NCBI GenBank assembly: GCA_947626675.1
Contig: CANQTC010000001.1
Location: 62,001-126,000 of the forward strand
From: an uncultured Coprococcus sp.
GTDB taxonomy: Bacteria > Bacillota > Clostridia > Lachnospirales > Lachnospiraceae
Direction: 5' to 3'
Length of the DNA stretch: 64,000 bases
Shown: one piece after another, positions 28,308-36,993 of the stretch
Layout of the letters: each line of letters begins with the position of its first letter
Numbering within the stretch: the stretch's first letter is position 1
Notes under the pieces: model-generated
What the model saw: the letters and a program-made list of their open reading frames with translations, nothing else
Databases searched by the model: none
What the model was told of the DNA's origin: nothing
Made by a program: the position numbers and the translations under genes

Positions 28308-30029
28308 ATGAACACGTTAGTGTTACTTCTCATTAGTGTTGCAGTTCTTCTGTGTGGTTATATTTTTTATGGCCGCTGGCTCTGTAAACAATGGGGTGTG
28401 GATGAGAAAAATGTAGAAACACCTGCTCATACAATGGAGGATGGTGTTGATTATGTTCCTGCAAAAGCTCCTGTTTTAATGGGACACCATTTTTCATCAA
28501 TAGCCGGTGCTGGTCCTATTACCGGTCCTATCGGTGCTGCTATGTTTGGCTGGTTACCTGTTACCCTCTGGGTTTTAGTTGGTGGTATATTCTTTGGTGG
28601 TGTACATGACTTTGGTGCTTTGATTGCTTCTATTCGCCATAAAGGACAGTCAATTGGTGAAATTATTTCAGTAAATATGGGACGTCGTGCTAAAAGGTTA
28701 TTTTTAACTTTTGCATACCTGACATTGATACTTGTAGTTGCTGCATTTGCTTCTATCGTTGCATCAACATTTGGTGCACAGTATGACGAAGCCGGTGTTC
28801 TTGACAAAGCAGCAAGCGCATCAAATGCATCAGTAGCAATGGTATCATTCCTGTTTATTGTAATTGCTATTATTTTCGGATTCTGTGTATATCGTAGAAA
28901 TACTCGTATGGGAATCTCTACGATACTTGGTGTTGTTGCCATTGTTATATGTATGGCAGTTGGTATGAAATTCCATCCTTTTTACCTTTCAGCAAATACA
29001 TGGATGATTATTGTTGGTGTATATATTGCGATTGCATCGGTTACACCTGTTTGGATTTTATTGCAGCCTAGAGATTATTTAAGCTCTTTCCTTCTTTATG
29101 CAATGCTGATTATTGCATTTGTAGGTGTTGTTGGCGCTCATCCGAATATTGACCCTACACTCTTCCCTGCATTTAACGGATTTGCCGTAGATAATGGAAA
29201 TGGTGTACAGTACTTGTTCCCTATTTTGTTTACAACGGTTGCTTGTGGTGCTATTTCAGGTTTCCACTCTCTTGTTTCTTCAGGAACAACCTCGAAACAG
29301 CTTGATAAGGAAAAAGATGCGAAGCCTATTGCATATGGTGGTATGCTGCTTGAATGTGTACTTGCTATTTTAACATTATGTGCGATTGCATATGCAAGAA
29401 AGACAGGACATACAGCAGGTGCAACGGATATCTTTGCAGGCGGTATCTCTGCAATGGTGGCTACCATACCGGGATGTGCAGGACTTGAGCATATTCTCTA
29501 TACATTGTTAATACTTACATATTCAGCATTTTGTCTTACTTCACTTGATACTGCAACTCGTCTTGCACGTTTCATGTTCCAGGAATTCTGGTTAGAACCT
29601 GGTCAGTCAGCAAGTGATATTAAGTCAGGCTGGAAGAAAGTTATGGTAAATCCATATTTTGCCACGATTCTTACAGTTGTTCTTGGTATTTTACTTGGAA
29701 TGACCGGATACTCTAAGATTTGGGGATTGTTTGGTTCTGCAAACCAGTTATTAGCAGCTCTTGGTTTACTTGCAGTTGCAACATGGCTTGGAAATATTGG
29801 TAAGAACAACAAGATGTTCCTAATCCCAATGGCATTCATGATGATTGTAACGATTTGCTCTTTAGTATTAATCGTTAAAAACCAGATTGGTATTGTTATG
29901 AAAGGCGGTGCTGACTGGGGTCCATATGCTCAGATTATATTTGGCGTTCTCCTGATTATCCTTGCGATTGTTCTTGCAGTTGAGGGTATTCAGACAATGT
30001 CCAAAAAGCGCAAACAGAAAGCTGCTTAA
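28308..30029 (+). CDS. cstA: CstA-family carbon starvation / pyruvate transporter
   Basis: 573 residues with many membrane segments and CstA signatures: DYVPAKAPVLMGHHFSSIAGAGPITGPI near residue 50 and SGTTSKQL, plus FWLEPGQ near the C-terminal third. CstA proteins import pyruvate and, in some bacteria, peptides. The length is close to the shorter Firmicutes form. AAAAGGAG precedes the ATG; a hairpin terminator follows. Confidence 0.94.
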   Translation: MNTLVLLLISVAVLLCGYIFYGRWLCKQWGVDEKNVETPAHTMEDGVDYVPAKAPVLMGHHFSSIAGAGPITGPIGAAMFGWLPVTLWVLVGGIFFGGVHDFGALIASIRHKGQSIGEIISVNMGRRAKRLFLTFAYLTLILVVAAFASIVASTFGAQYDEAGVLDKAASASNASVAMVSFLFIVIAIIFGFCVYRRNTRMGISTILGVVAIVICMAVGMKFHPFYLSANTWMIIVGVYIAIASVTPVWILLQPRDYLSSFLLYAMLIIAFVGVVGAHPNIDPTLFPAFNGFAVDNGNGVQYLFPILFTTVACGAISGFHSLVSSGTTSKQLDKEKDAKPIAYGGMLLECVLAILTLCAIAYARKTGHTAGATDIFAGGISAMVATIPGCAGLEHILYTLLILTYSAFCLTSLDTATRLARFMFQEFWLEPGQSASDIKSGWKKVMVNPYFATILTVVLGILLGMTGYSKIWGLFGSANQLLAALGLLAVATWLGNIGKNNKMFLIPMAFMMIVTICSLVLIVKNQIGIVMKGGADWGPYAQIIFGVLLIILAIVLAVEGIQTMSKKRKQKAA

Positions 30030-30046
30030 ATTATATATACAGTTAG

Positions 30047-30103
30047 AAAATAAGCTGTCACTTGATATGATTAAATTATAATCTACAAGCGACAGCTTAT
30101 TTT
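30047..30103. terminator. Bidirectional terminator after cstA
   Basis: AAAATAAGCTGTC (30047-30059) pairs with GACAGCTTATTTT (30091-30103). Confidence 0.85.
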
Positions 30104-30131
30104 AATTCAAACTATAAAGTTTTTATACAAT

Positions 30132-30701
30132 TTACCAAAACTCTACTCTTCCGCTTTCTAAATGATACATAGCATTTACTACCTTCAATCCATATTCCTG
30201 TTCATCCTTTTGAATTTGTATGCTATGTTCAATTGCCTGTCTGCTGTGTTCCACATTCAAGCAGCAAGCTTTATATTCATCCGTTTCCTTTCCAATGGCT
30301 TTTATAATTTCATCTGTGATAAATTTTATATAACCATCCGGTTCGTGATTAATCGCAGCATCTACTGCACCGCAGTGGTTATGCCCCATTACAACTAATA
30401 AACTGCATCCAAGATGTTCTGCGGCATATTCTATGCTGCCAAGCTGATGGTCATCAATTACATTTCCGGCAATACGAATGACAAATAAATCACCGATTCC
30501 TGCGGAAAAAATGGCTTCCGGTATCACCCTTGAATCTGAACAGGTAATAATAATAGCATATGGTTGTTGACCATCGTTTAATGTTTTTTCCCGCTGTTCT
30601 CTTGATACATCACCAATATGCTGCTTTGATAATATGTACTTTTGATTCCCCTCTATTAAACGGTTAAGGGCATCTTCCGGTTTCATCTTGTATTCTACCA
30701 T
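30132..30701 (-). CDS. Beta-class carbonic anhydrase
   Basis: 189 residues with the zinc ligands Cys54 (CSDSR), His107 and Cys110 (GHNHCGAV) and the Asp56-Arg58 dyad. It interconverts CO2 and bicarbonate in the cytoplasm. AAGGAGAT precedes the ATG. The fluoride channel gene is 35 bases upstream and probably in the same transcript. Confidence 0.94.
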   Translation of the reverse strand: MVEYKMKPEDALNRLIEGNQKYILSKQHIGDVSREQREKTLNDGQQPYAIIITCSDSRVIPEAIFSAGIGDLFVIRIAGNVIDDHQLGSIEYAAEHLGCSLLVVMGHNHCGAVDAAINHEPDGYIKFITDEIIKAIGKETDEYKACCLNVEHSRQAIEHSIQIQKDEQEYGLKVVNAMYHLESGRVEFW

Positions 30702-30736
30702 TTTATCTCCTTGTTAATTCGTCTTTTATAAAACGT

Positions 30737-31099
30737 TTATCTGATTAGTGCTAATTTTTTGCCGCATATTACGCCTAACATGCAGAAAACTACACTTATT
30801 ATAACATATAAAGTTCCCTGCATATACAATTTATGGTCAAATAATCCATAAGCTTCCAGCGAAAAGGTGGAAAATGTAGTAAATCCACCGCAAACGCCTG
30901 TTTTCCAAAATAACGCATAATTTTTTGATATATTTTCTTTATCACTGATGATGCCAACGATAAAACCAATTAGTATAGCGCCTGCTATATTGGTAATCAG
31001 CGTCAAGAAGGGAAATGTGGTTTTTACCGGTATCAGGCTTATTGCATATCGTGCCATAGCGCCTGCAGCTCCTCCTAGAGCAACATATAAAAAGCCCAT
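30737..31099 (-). CDS. crcB: Fluoride channel CrcB/FluC
   Basis: 120 residues, four membrane segments, with GGAAGAMARY near the start, the conserved NIAGAILIGF helix and GGFTTFSTFS, the fluoride-pore motif. Exports fluoride as a dual-topology dimer. GGAGGAT precedes the ATG. I looked for a fluoride riboswitch upstream and did not find its conserved core. Confidence 0.95.
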   Translation of the reverse strand: MGFLYVALGGAAGAMARYAISLIPVKTTFPFLTLITNIAGAILIGFIVGIISDKENISKNYALFWKTGVCGGFTTFSTFSLEAYGLFDHKLYMQGTLYVIISVVFCMLGVICGKKLALIR

Positions 31100-31136
31100 G
31101 TATTCATCCTCCGTCTATAAGTCACATATACTAGCT

Positions 31137-31227
31137 ATTATATCACGTCGACTGACGTCTCCGTGTCTGTTTTCGCCTTATGTCGATGTCCGCAAAGCGC
31201 ACATCGCCGCAAGGCTCATTATATCAC
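31137..31227. repeat. Structured element between ATTATATCAC direct repeats
   Basis: ATTATATCAC occurs at 31137-31146 and 31218-31227. Between them is a stem-loop: GCCTTATGTCGATGT pairs in part with ACATCGCCGCAAGGC (31176-31215). It could be a small palindromic insertion with a 10-bp target duplication, or two -10 sequences (TATAAT on the minus strand) flanking a structured leader of crcB. Confidence 0.45.
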
Positions 31228-31243
31228 AATACCTGTGATTTTG

Positions 31244-31420
31244 CTATTCATCTCTTTCTGCATCTGCTTTCGTATAATGTACCGTTCCCCTTCGATGATT
31301 GGGAGGTGCATATACAGAAGATAACTTTAGGGCATTTCTCCCGATATTAACAACATTATGCCATGTTCCGGCAGGTATAAAAACAGTATCCCCTTTGCAC
31401 ATATATTCGATATCATATAA
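31244..31420 (-). pseudogene. C-terminal remnant of a cupin-domain protein
   Basis: The minus strand encodes an open frame with GDTVFIPAGTWHNVVNIG, then YAPPNHRRGTVHYTKADAE before a TAG at 31246-31244: the second half of a cupin (metal-binding His in the TWHN motif). It begins directly after the stop codon of the tocopherol-cyclase-like gene with no start codon or ribosome binding site, so the N-terminal half has been lost. Confidence 0.72.
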
Positions 31421-32266
31421 TTAAGAAAAATATTCAAATTCAAAGGATGCCCTGTCCGTTTCAAAAGCAAACAAAGTACAGTCCCCTTTACGAAATTTAT
31501 AAAAAGCCCGGCAGGATGCACTTTCGTGAATTGTCCTTACCATATCTCCATTCGCCGGAGCCTTAAGAGGCCGTTCAGATGTTTCCAACAGCCGGACATC
31601 CAATTCCAGATTTCCTTGTATAATCCGAACCATCTTGTTTTGGATTTTCACAACTCTGGCTCCCAGATAAGTGGCTATCCTGTATTCTTTCCCCTTCCAT
31701 AATATAGCGCCTATAATACCGGTAAAATGGATTCCTGTCATGGGAATATCCGCCACTGACAGCATTAAAGAGCCGTCTGGAAAACAGCACTGTGTCCATA
31801 GATACTCTTTAGGAAATGACCGTCCCCGGTCTCCTTCCCAATACCCCCATGCATTCTGAAAAGAATATTTTTGCCCATTGATACACACATTTCCGCTGAC
31901 GGAATGACGCATACTCCACACACTGTGGCGACATTCCATAAATGGCACTAACGCAAACGGCCCCATAATATCATATTTTAATGGGAATAGCGGTCCAAAA
32001 TCCAAATTTCCCTTAATAGTCAGCTGCGGTGTGTGCATTGCCAGATGAATACCTTTTTCACCAAATCGATTCTCTCCAATATAAATATTTCTTCTTGTCC
32101 GCCGAAATAAATCTGCGGTAAACATAACTGTCCATGCATCATTATCCGTAATAACCTGAACAGAGCAGGTGCGTTTGTTCCTTTTGTTGTGAACAGCAGG
32201 TATCACCGCTAAAGTCTGTGTATCAGATTGACATTTCAAATACCAGCCAAAAAAAGAATTATACAT
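31421..32266 (-). CDS. Tocopherol-cyclase-like protein
   Basis: 281 residues containing GYWEGDRGRSFPKEYLWTQC, the signature of the tocopherol cyclase-like family (PF14249-type), with a following MTGIHFTGIIGAI block. In plants the enzyme closes the chromanol ring; the bacterial proteins in Firmicutes make no tocopherol and their substrate is unknown. GGAGAT precedes the ATG at 32266. Its stop abuts the cupin remnant, which suggests a deletion or insertion joined the two. Confidence 0.82.
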   Translation of the reverse strand: MYNSFFGWYLKCQSDTQTLAVIPAVHNKRNKRTCSVQVITDNDAWTVMFTADLFRRTRRNIYIGENRFGEKGIHLAMHTPQLTIKGNLDFGPLFPLKYDIMGPFALVPFMECRHSVWSMRHSVSGNVCINGQKYSFQNAWGYWEGDRGRSFPKEYLWTQCCFPDGSLMLSVADIPMTGIHFTGIIGAILWKGKEYRIATYLGARVVKIQNKMVRIIQGNLELDVRLLETSERPLKAPANGDMVRTIHESASCRAFYKFRKGDCTLFAFETDRASFEFEYFS

Positions 32267-32281
32267 ATGCTTATCTCCATA

Positions 32282-32320
32282 AAAAAATAATGCTTATTTT
32301 CCCACGAATAAGCATTATTT
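32282..32320 (-). terminator. Terminator of the 32392 gene
   Basis: On the minus strand AATAATGCTTATT pairs with AATAAGCATTATT, followed by a T run (positions 32320 down to 32282). Confidence 0.82.
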
Positions 32321-32391
32321 ATTCATTTTACAAATATCTGGAGTTAAGTTTAACTGTTATATTCACAGAAAATAAAACATTTCTAAATTTT

Positions 32392-32955
32392 TTATAATAC
32401 CCTATCATCAAACAATATGGAATCAAGAGGATTAAAGTCATTTTCATCGCTATCTTTCAATCTCTCATAGAGCGTACAGTTTAAAATATAAAGTGCCGCC
32501 ATTGCATATAATACATTTTTCAAATTCGCCTTAGTGTAGTTATATCTACCAGCATCATTAGTTTCATATCTCCTGTGTTTGATATCGTTGTATGCATTCC
32601 ACCAATCTGACATAGAATCTTCCGAAAACTTTATCATTGGTGTTATATTCTTGATATTATATGGATATTTTGTATGAACTTTATAGTTTATCAGATTTGA
32701 ATCCTCATTAATCAACATAACCAGCTTGTTCTTTATACCATATGGTGGTTTATTATTATTATTAATCTCTCGACAAAGAGTTTCGGCAATTGAATCTATT
32801 TCACTACAAATGGTTATAAACAATTTTAAATACTGGTTTGAAAATGTATTGTAGTTATCCTTATCTATAGAAACATAATCATCGGTCTGAACTAAATCAC
32901 GCTCTAATAATCGATAGCACTTCCAATATACATTAAAAAACTCATCTCTATTCAT
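32392..32955 (-). CDS. Hypothetical protein, HEPN-like
   Basis: 187 residues, helical and charged, with DWWNAYNDIKHRR near residue 125. A W-x-x-YN-x-(I/V)KH-x-R pattern is typical of HEPN-type and related hypothetical proteins of mobile or defence loci; an RNase role would need the R-x4-6-H motif, which I cannot confirm. No partner nucleotidyltransferase lies next to it. Weak ribosome binding site. Confidence 0.65.
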   Translation of the reverse strand: MNRDEFFNVYWKCYRLLERDLVQTDDYVSIDKDNYNTFSNQYLKLFITICSEIDSIAETLCREINNNNKPPYGIKNKLVMLINEDSNLINYKVHTKYPYNIKNITPMIKFSEDSMSDWWNAYNDIKHRRYETNDAGRYNYTKANLKNVLYAMAALYILNCTLYERLKDSDENDFNPLDSILFDDRVL

Positions 32956-33426
32956 TATCTTTACTCACTTTCTTTATTATTTTTGCCTTATTAAATATTT
33001 GACTAATATCAGCTCACAAATCTTGGCTCCAAGTGCCTGAATTAACATTCTTGATAAGGGATATGTTGTTAAACTGATTTCTTTTATTGCTCGTGAAAAA
33101 TCATTTCACATATCTTTGATTTCTTCACTTTTACTTAACTGACCTAAATTCATTTATACTAAAGGTATTTTGCTATAAAGTATATTCAATATGATGGAAA
33201 AAGTCAATAGTAAACTGCACAGTTAAAAACGCATCATGCAACCAATCAATCCCAGTTACTCGATTGTGTAGTCTAATACAAAATGAACTTGTCCAAGTTC
33301 ATTCAGACAAGCTCATTTTCTCATGCTATAAAATCAACAAAATTTAAAATGAATAGAATTTAAAATTTCAATTCAGCGAATTTTTTTCAAAAGCTCTCTA
33401 TTATTCAGGTACGGATATTCTTTACA
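32956..33426. other. 470-base gene-poor region with decayed coding sequence
   Basis: No intact gene. On the minus strand, from about 33115 to 32977, an open frame ends in SRMLIQALGAKICELIL and is preceded by a stop codon; it looks like the tail of a decayed protein I cannot name. A hairpin lies at 33280-33319 (listed separately). Confidence 0.4.
33280..33319 (-). terminator. Hairpin downstream of popT
   Basis: AAAATGAACTTGTC (33280-33293) pairs with GACAAGCTCATTTT (33306-33319) with one mismatch; flanking A/T runs allow termination of the minus-strand popT transcript. Confidence 0.65.
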
Positions 33427-34302
33427 TTAATCTTTCAAATATCGTTTTACAAATTCCAAACCGCCAAGTACCGCGATTCCAATAAGAAAGGCAACAATAT
33501 GAAATGTATCTATACTTACCGGGGATTGGGGAACTTTAAGCGTTGTCGGTCCCATAATGATAGCATACAGCGAGCCTATCAACAGTCCAAGTATTAGATA
33601 TATCATTTGGGAGCGAAATCGGCGCAATCCTATACGAATCAGCTTTGATGCAAAAACAATACCAATTAATACACCGGCAGCAAGGACAAGTATACCAGGC
33701 AAATATTGCATTTGCAGATGAAGTAACTCCCGAACAGCACTTATGGTTGGTAGATATACGCCCAAAATCAGCAGCATCGTTGAACCGGACACCCCCGGAA
33801 GCAACATGGCAGAGATAGCAAGTATACCAGCCAGAAGCAGGTATCCATAGCCTAGAACGCTTAGATTCTGAAAATCAATAGCAGCAATTCCGGCAGAGTC
33901 TCCACGAAACGCTGTCAGCAATATGACGGCGGCTGCACCAAGCAATGTGAAAATCAGGCATTGGTATTGACCTTTCAGTGAACTGCGTTCTTCATAGATG
34001 ATAAACGGAATTGCCGAAACCGTCAGTCCTAAAAACAACGAGCTTAAAAAGTAAATATTAGCTTCAAAAATATGTGACAAAAGCAACACAGAGCCGCCCA
34101 TTCCAATACTCCATCCGACTGCAAATTTTATCAGGTAAAAGAAAGCGGTACGGCGTTTATCCTTATCCTTTCCAAAGAACTGATGCAGCGCTGTCAAAAA
34201 TCGCTCATAAAATCCCATAATAAATGCAATCGTTCCACCAGATACACCTGGCACGCTATCAGCGAGAGCCATGAAAAATCCATGTATCATTGTAAGTATC
34301 AT
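33427..34302 (-). CDS. popT: PopT / DUF368 undecaprenyl-phosphate translocase
   Basis: 291 residues, about eight membrane segments, with the paired DUF368 motifs ADSVPGVSGGTIAFI and LLPGVSGSTMLLILGVY. DUF368 proteins recycle undecaprenyl phosphate across the membrane for cell-wall and glycolipid synthesis. GGAGAG lies ahead of the ATG. The neighbours (glycosyltransferase, phospholipase-like protein, two-component system) fit an envelope-related gene group on this strand. Confidence 0.9.
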   Translation of the reverse strand: MILTMIHGFFMALADSVPGVSGGTIAFIMGFYERFLTALHQFFGKDKDKRRTAFFYLIKFAVGWSIGMGGSVLLLSHIFEANIYFLSSLFLGLTVSAIPFIIYEERSSLKGQYQCLIFTLLGAAAVILLTAFRGDSAGIAAIDFQNLSVLGYGYLLLAGILAISAMLLPGVSGSTMLLILGVYLPTISAVRELLHLQMQYLPGILVLAAGVLIGIVFASKLIRIGLRRFRSQMIYLILGLLIGSLYAIIMGPTTLKVPQSPVSIDTFHIVAFLIGIAVLGGLEFVKRYLKD

Positions 34303-34404
34303 TTCCTATTCTCTCCAATCTTTTTGAATTTTTATAAGAAAGCCTCTTTCTTGGCAAAATGTACGAACTGTGCGTGCTTCAACAGTCCGTACATTCATTC
34401 GTTC

Positions 34405-35040
34405 TTAATTTTGAGATGTCTGTTTTCCGCAGGACTGACAGAATCTATCACTTTTTTGCATTATCTCGCCACACTCCGGACACCTTAATGTCAAAGCAGC
34501 ACCACATTTGGTACAGTATTGCGCTGCCGCAGAAGAATAACAACCGCAGGAAAAACACTTTTGGCACTTGAAGCTGCGCACAAGGTTAAAGAGTATCGCA
34601 GCAAACACGTTTCCACCCAAACCCAAAAGAAACCAAAGGAATCCGTTCATGCCGGACAGTACGGCAGCTTTATAAAGCCACGCAGCAATGAGCAGCCAGA
34701 AAACCAAAGCTGCCAGAGCAAAAAAGAGTCCTGTAATGCCTATTGTAATTTTTGCAGCAACGGAAGGTTCGGTAATATGTATGTTCTCGAACAGCTCTTC
34801 TTTATGATGCTCATTTTCAACCTCATGATAATCAGATTTTTCATATTTTACCTTATAATGCCCATCATCCACATCTTCATGCCATTCCTGTACATTTGTA
34901 ATTACTTCACGAATCTGTCCTCTGAGCAAAAATGCAGACAATCCTCCGCCAATCAGCGCCACACACAGCACTGAAATCATAAGTCTCTTAAGCTTTTGCG
35001 GAAAATTGATTTCCATGATTTTATTTACAATATTTTTCAT
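34405..35040 (-). CDS. Membrane protein with C-terminal double zinc ribbon
   Basis: 211 residues: one N-terminal membrane segment, an acidic His-rich outer loop (HEDVDDGHYKVKYEKSDYHE), two further membrane segments, then two zinc ribbons (CQKCFSCGCYSSA...CTKCG and CPECG...CQSCG). I do not know its function. AAGGAGG precedes the ATG. A 42-base element shared with the promoter at 36904 lies immediately upstream, overlapping the end of the glycosyltransferase gene. Confidence 0.78.
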   Translation of the reverse strand: MKNIVNKIMEINFPQKLKRLMISVLCVALIGGGLSAFLLRGQIREVITNVQEWHEDVDDGHYKVKYEKSDYHEVENEHHKEELFENIHITEPSVAAKITIGITGLFFALAALVFWLLIAAWLYKAAVLSGMNGFLWFLLGLGGNVFAAILFNLVRSFKCQKCFSCGCYSSAAAQYCTKCGAALTLRCPECGEIMQKSDRFCQSCGKQTSQN

Positions 35041-35087
35041 AACTGAAAACCTCCTTGTATTTTATGTTTATAGTATAAATTGATAAG

Positions 35088-35129
35088 TTAAACTGAACTT
35101 TTTCTATTGTTAAACAGAAGATAAAATAA
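35088..35129 (-). promoter_or_regulatory. Shared 42-base promoter element, copy 1
   Basis: Matches 36904-36945 at 40 of 42 positions. On the minus strand it holds CTGTTTAAC and CAGTTTAAC, two direct repeats 22 bases apart, then a TATACT/TATAAA -10 region about 20 bases further. The spacing fits an OmpR/PhoB-type regulator; one is encoded at 36994-37680. It overlaps the last codons of the glycosyltransferase gene. Confidence 0.68.
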
Positions 35130-36282
35130 CTGAATTACATCTCTCTATTTGTTCTTCATAAATCTTTTCAACAGTTTCTGCAAAAGCTGAAACAGAGAAC
35201 TTGCAACTGGTTTTTAATGCATTGCGCCGAAATTTTTCCTTTAATTCCGGATGTTGGATATAGGTTCTTATTCTATCGCACATTTCTTCCGTCGTCTCAT
35301 ATTGCCAACCGTTCATTCCGTTTTGCAGCACACCTTTCAAGCAGTCATCCTTTCGACAGAGCAAAGGAATCCCGGATGCCAGGGCTTCTAAATAAGTAAG
35401 TCCCTGTGTTTCACTTGTTGATGCACTTACAAATAAATCTCCTGCTTTATAGTAGCGCCAAATTTCATCTGGTGCGACCATACCAGTAAAAATCACCTGA
35501 TTTTCTATGCCAATCTCTTTAGACAACTGTTCCAGTTTACAATGATATGGGCCATCTCCGACAATCAGTAACGTAAGTGGTTCATTACGAAAATAACAAA
35601 TTGACCTGAAAACCTCTTCATAATTTTTCTCTTTTGCCAAACGGCCGACTGATACAAGTACCGTATGACATTTGGGAATACCCAGCTTCTCTCGCAACTG
35701 CATACCTGTGAAATCTGTTCTTTCTCGGGAAAACTGTTCAATTTCAATTCCACTTGGAACAACATAAATCGGCTTTGTAATCTCATAGCTATAAAGTAAC
35801 TTTTTTACTTTTTCTGTTGGAGCAATGATGCAATCACATTCTGAGACAATATGATGTGAGAATAATTTTGCTGCAGTCTGCCCCCACTTCTTTACCGGTG
35901 AAAAATAATGTGTGTAGTTTTCATAGACCGTATGATAGGTATGAATAAGTGGAATATTCAGTGTATCTGCAATTTTCTTAGCTAGTCGGAAGGTGCTGAA
36001 TTCACTGTTGGAGTGAACAACATCCGGTTTCCAGGCTATTATTTCCTGTATTGCTTTTCTTCCAACAACCGTACGCAGCCTTGCATTAGGATAGATAATA
36101 CCGGCAGGTATCGAACCCACGCAGATTAAACTATCTGTTGAAAATGAATGTGACGATTGTGATAATGTCAGTATCCGAACCTCATGTCCAAGCATTTCAA
36201 GTCCATGCCGCAAATTCAAAATCGAAGTAACGACGCCATTGATGGCAGGCGTATACCAATCAGAAGTTAAAAGAATTTTCAT
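35110..36282 (-). CDS. Family 4 glycosyltransferase, glycolipid-type
   Basis: GT-B fold enzyme of about 390 residues: N-terminal LTSDWYTPAINGVVTSI, VHSNSEFST, then the nucleotide-binding half with VGRLAKEKNYEEV, TGMVAPDEIW and SASTSETQGLTYLEALASGIP. It resembles diacylglycerol glucosyltransferases that make membrane glycolipids. I start at 36282 (GGAGGTGG upstream); the ATG overlaps the stop codon of the phospholipase-like gene (ATGA), so the two are translationally coupled. Confidence 0.88.
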   Translation of the reverse strand: MKILLTSDWYTPAINGVVTSILNLRHGLEMLGHEVRILTLSQSSHSFSTDSLICVGSIPAGIIYPNARLRTVVGRKAIQEIIAWKPDVVHSNSEFSTFRLAKKIADTLNIPLIHTYHTVYENYTHYFSPVKKWGQTAAKLFSHHIVSECDCIIAPTEKVKKLLYSYEITKPIYVVPSGIEIEQFSRERTDFTGMQLREKLGIPKCHTVLVSVGRLAKEKNYEEVFRSICYFRNEPLTLLIVGDGPYHCKLEQLSKEIGIENQVIFTGMVAPDEIWRYYKAGDLFVSASTSETQGLTYLEALASGIPLLCRKDDCLKGVLQNGMNGWQYETTEEMCDRIRTYIQHPELKEKFRRNALKTSCKFSVSAFAETVEKIYEEQIERCNSVILSSV

Positions 36283-36860
36283 ATATTTCCACCTCCCATT
36301 AAGCAAGTAACCGGTGTTATAGTATACAAGCTTTTTAAAACTGTTGGAATAACGTCTAGTATGAAGCTGATATCTACGGCCGCTTTCAATTGTTGTTTCA
36401 AATATTCATCATGCATAGCGGTGAAATATGGATACAGATTATCTATGTCATATACTTTGGGTTGTGCGTACCATGTAGACAATACTGTGCTAAAGCGATT
36501 TCCCAAATCTTTTTCATATCGAATATGTTCAAGCAGATTTCCTCTGAAAACCGGATTATGCGGATAGGTAAACGCATCTGTCAAATAATGAACCAATTTC
36601 CCGATACGATAATAATAAAGGAAACCTCTATTTTCAGAGCATTGTAATTTCTTAAGCAACGATTGAATAGACGGAATCATATTAGGATAATGATGTCCCC
36701 TTAAAGGCTGACAGGACAAGGAGCCTTTTAAATAAGTCGCAATATTCAAATCAGGCTCTATGCAGCCGAAAATAAAAGCCATGTTTGCAGGCTCTGAATC
36801 AAAATGAATGTAGTTTCTAATCAAATAAATTGCGAGCTCGTAATGATTTTTTGTAGTCAT
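36279..36860 (-). CDS. Zinc-dependent phospholipase C-like protein
   Basis: 193 residues with FGCIEPDLN, RIGKLVHYLTDAFTYPHN and HDEYL, giving the His/Asp pattern of the PF00882-type zinc-dependent phospholipase C family. There is no clear signal peptide, so it may act on the inner membrane face. AAAGGAGG precedes the ATG. It leads the operon with the glycolipid glycosyltransferase and has the 42-base element upstream. Confidence 0.82.
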   Translation of the reverse strand: MTTKNHYELAIYLIRNYIHFDSEPANMAFIFGCIEPDLNIATYLKGSLSCQPLRGHHYPNMIPSIQSLLKKLQCSENRGFLYYYRIGKLVHYLTDAFTYPHNPVFRGNLLEHIRYEKDLGNRFSTVLSTWYAQPKVYDIDNLYPYFTAMHDEYLKQQLKAAVDISFILDVIPTVLKSLYTITPVTCLMGGGNI

Positions 36861-36903
36861 AGCTTACCTCCTTTTTTTACTGCTTTTATGATAAGGAAAA
36901 CAT

Positions 36904-36945
36904 TTAAACTACACTTTTTCTATTGTTAAACAGAAGATAAAATAA
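36904..36945 (-). promoter_or_regulatory. Shared 42-base promoter element, copy 2
   Basis: Same element as 35088-35129 with two mismatches; direct repeats CTGTTTAAC and TAGTTTAAA 22 bases apart, TATCAT -10 region further on toward the phospholipase-like gene. It begins right at the T tract of the upstream terminator. Confidence 0.68.
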
Positions 36946-36986
36946 AAACCGTATGCTATGCAGATAAATCTGCATAGCATACGGTT
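36941..36986 (-). terminator. Terminator of the histidine kinase/response regulator operon
   Basis: A perfect 18-bp stem (36947-36964 with 36969-36986, reading AACCGTATGCTATGCAGA) and a 4-base loop, followed on the minus strand by a T run. Confidence 0.93.
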
Positions 36987-36993
36987 AAATGTC

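Noticed and set aside
31100..31320. Fluoride riboswitch ahead of crcB
   Set aside because: The conserved core was not found; only a palindromic element with flanking direct repeats is present.
32977..33115. Decayed transposase tail (SRMLIQALGAKICELIL)
   Set aside because: Open frame is only about 43 codons, preceded by a stop, and I cannot match it to a named family, so it is not listed as a gene.
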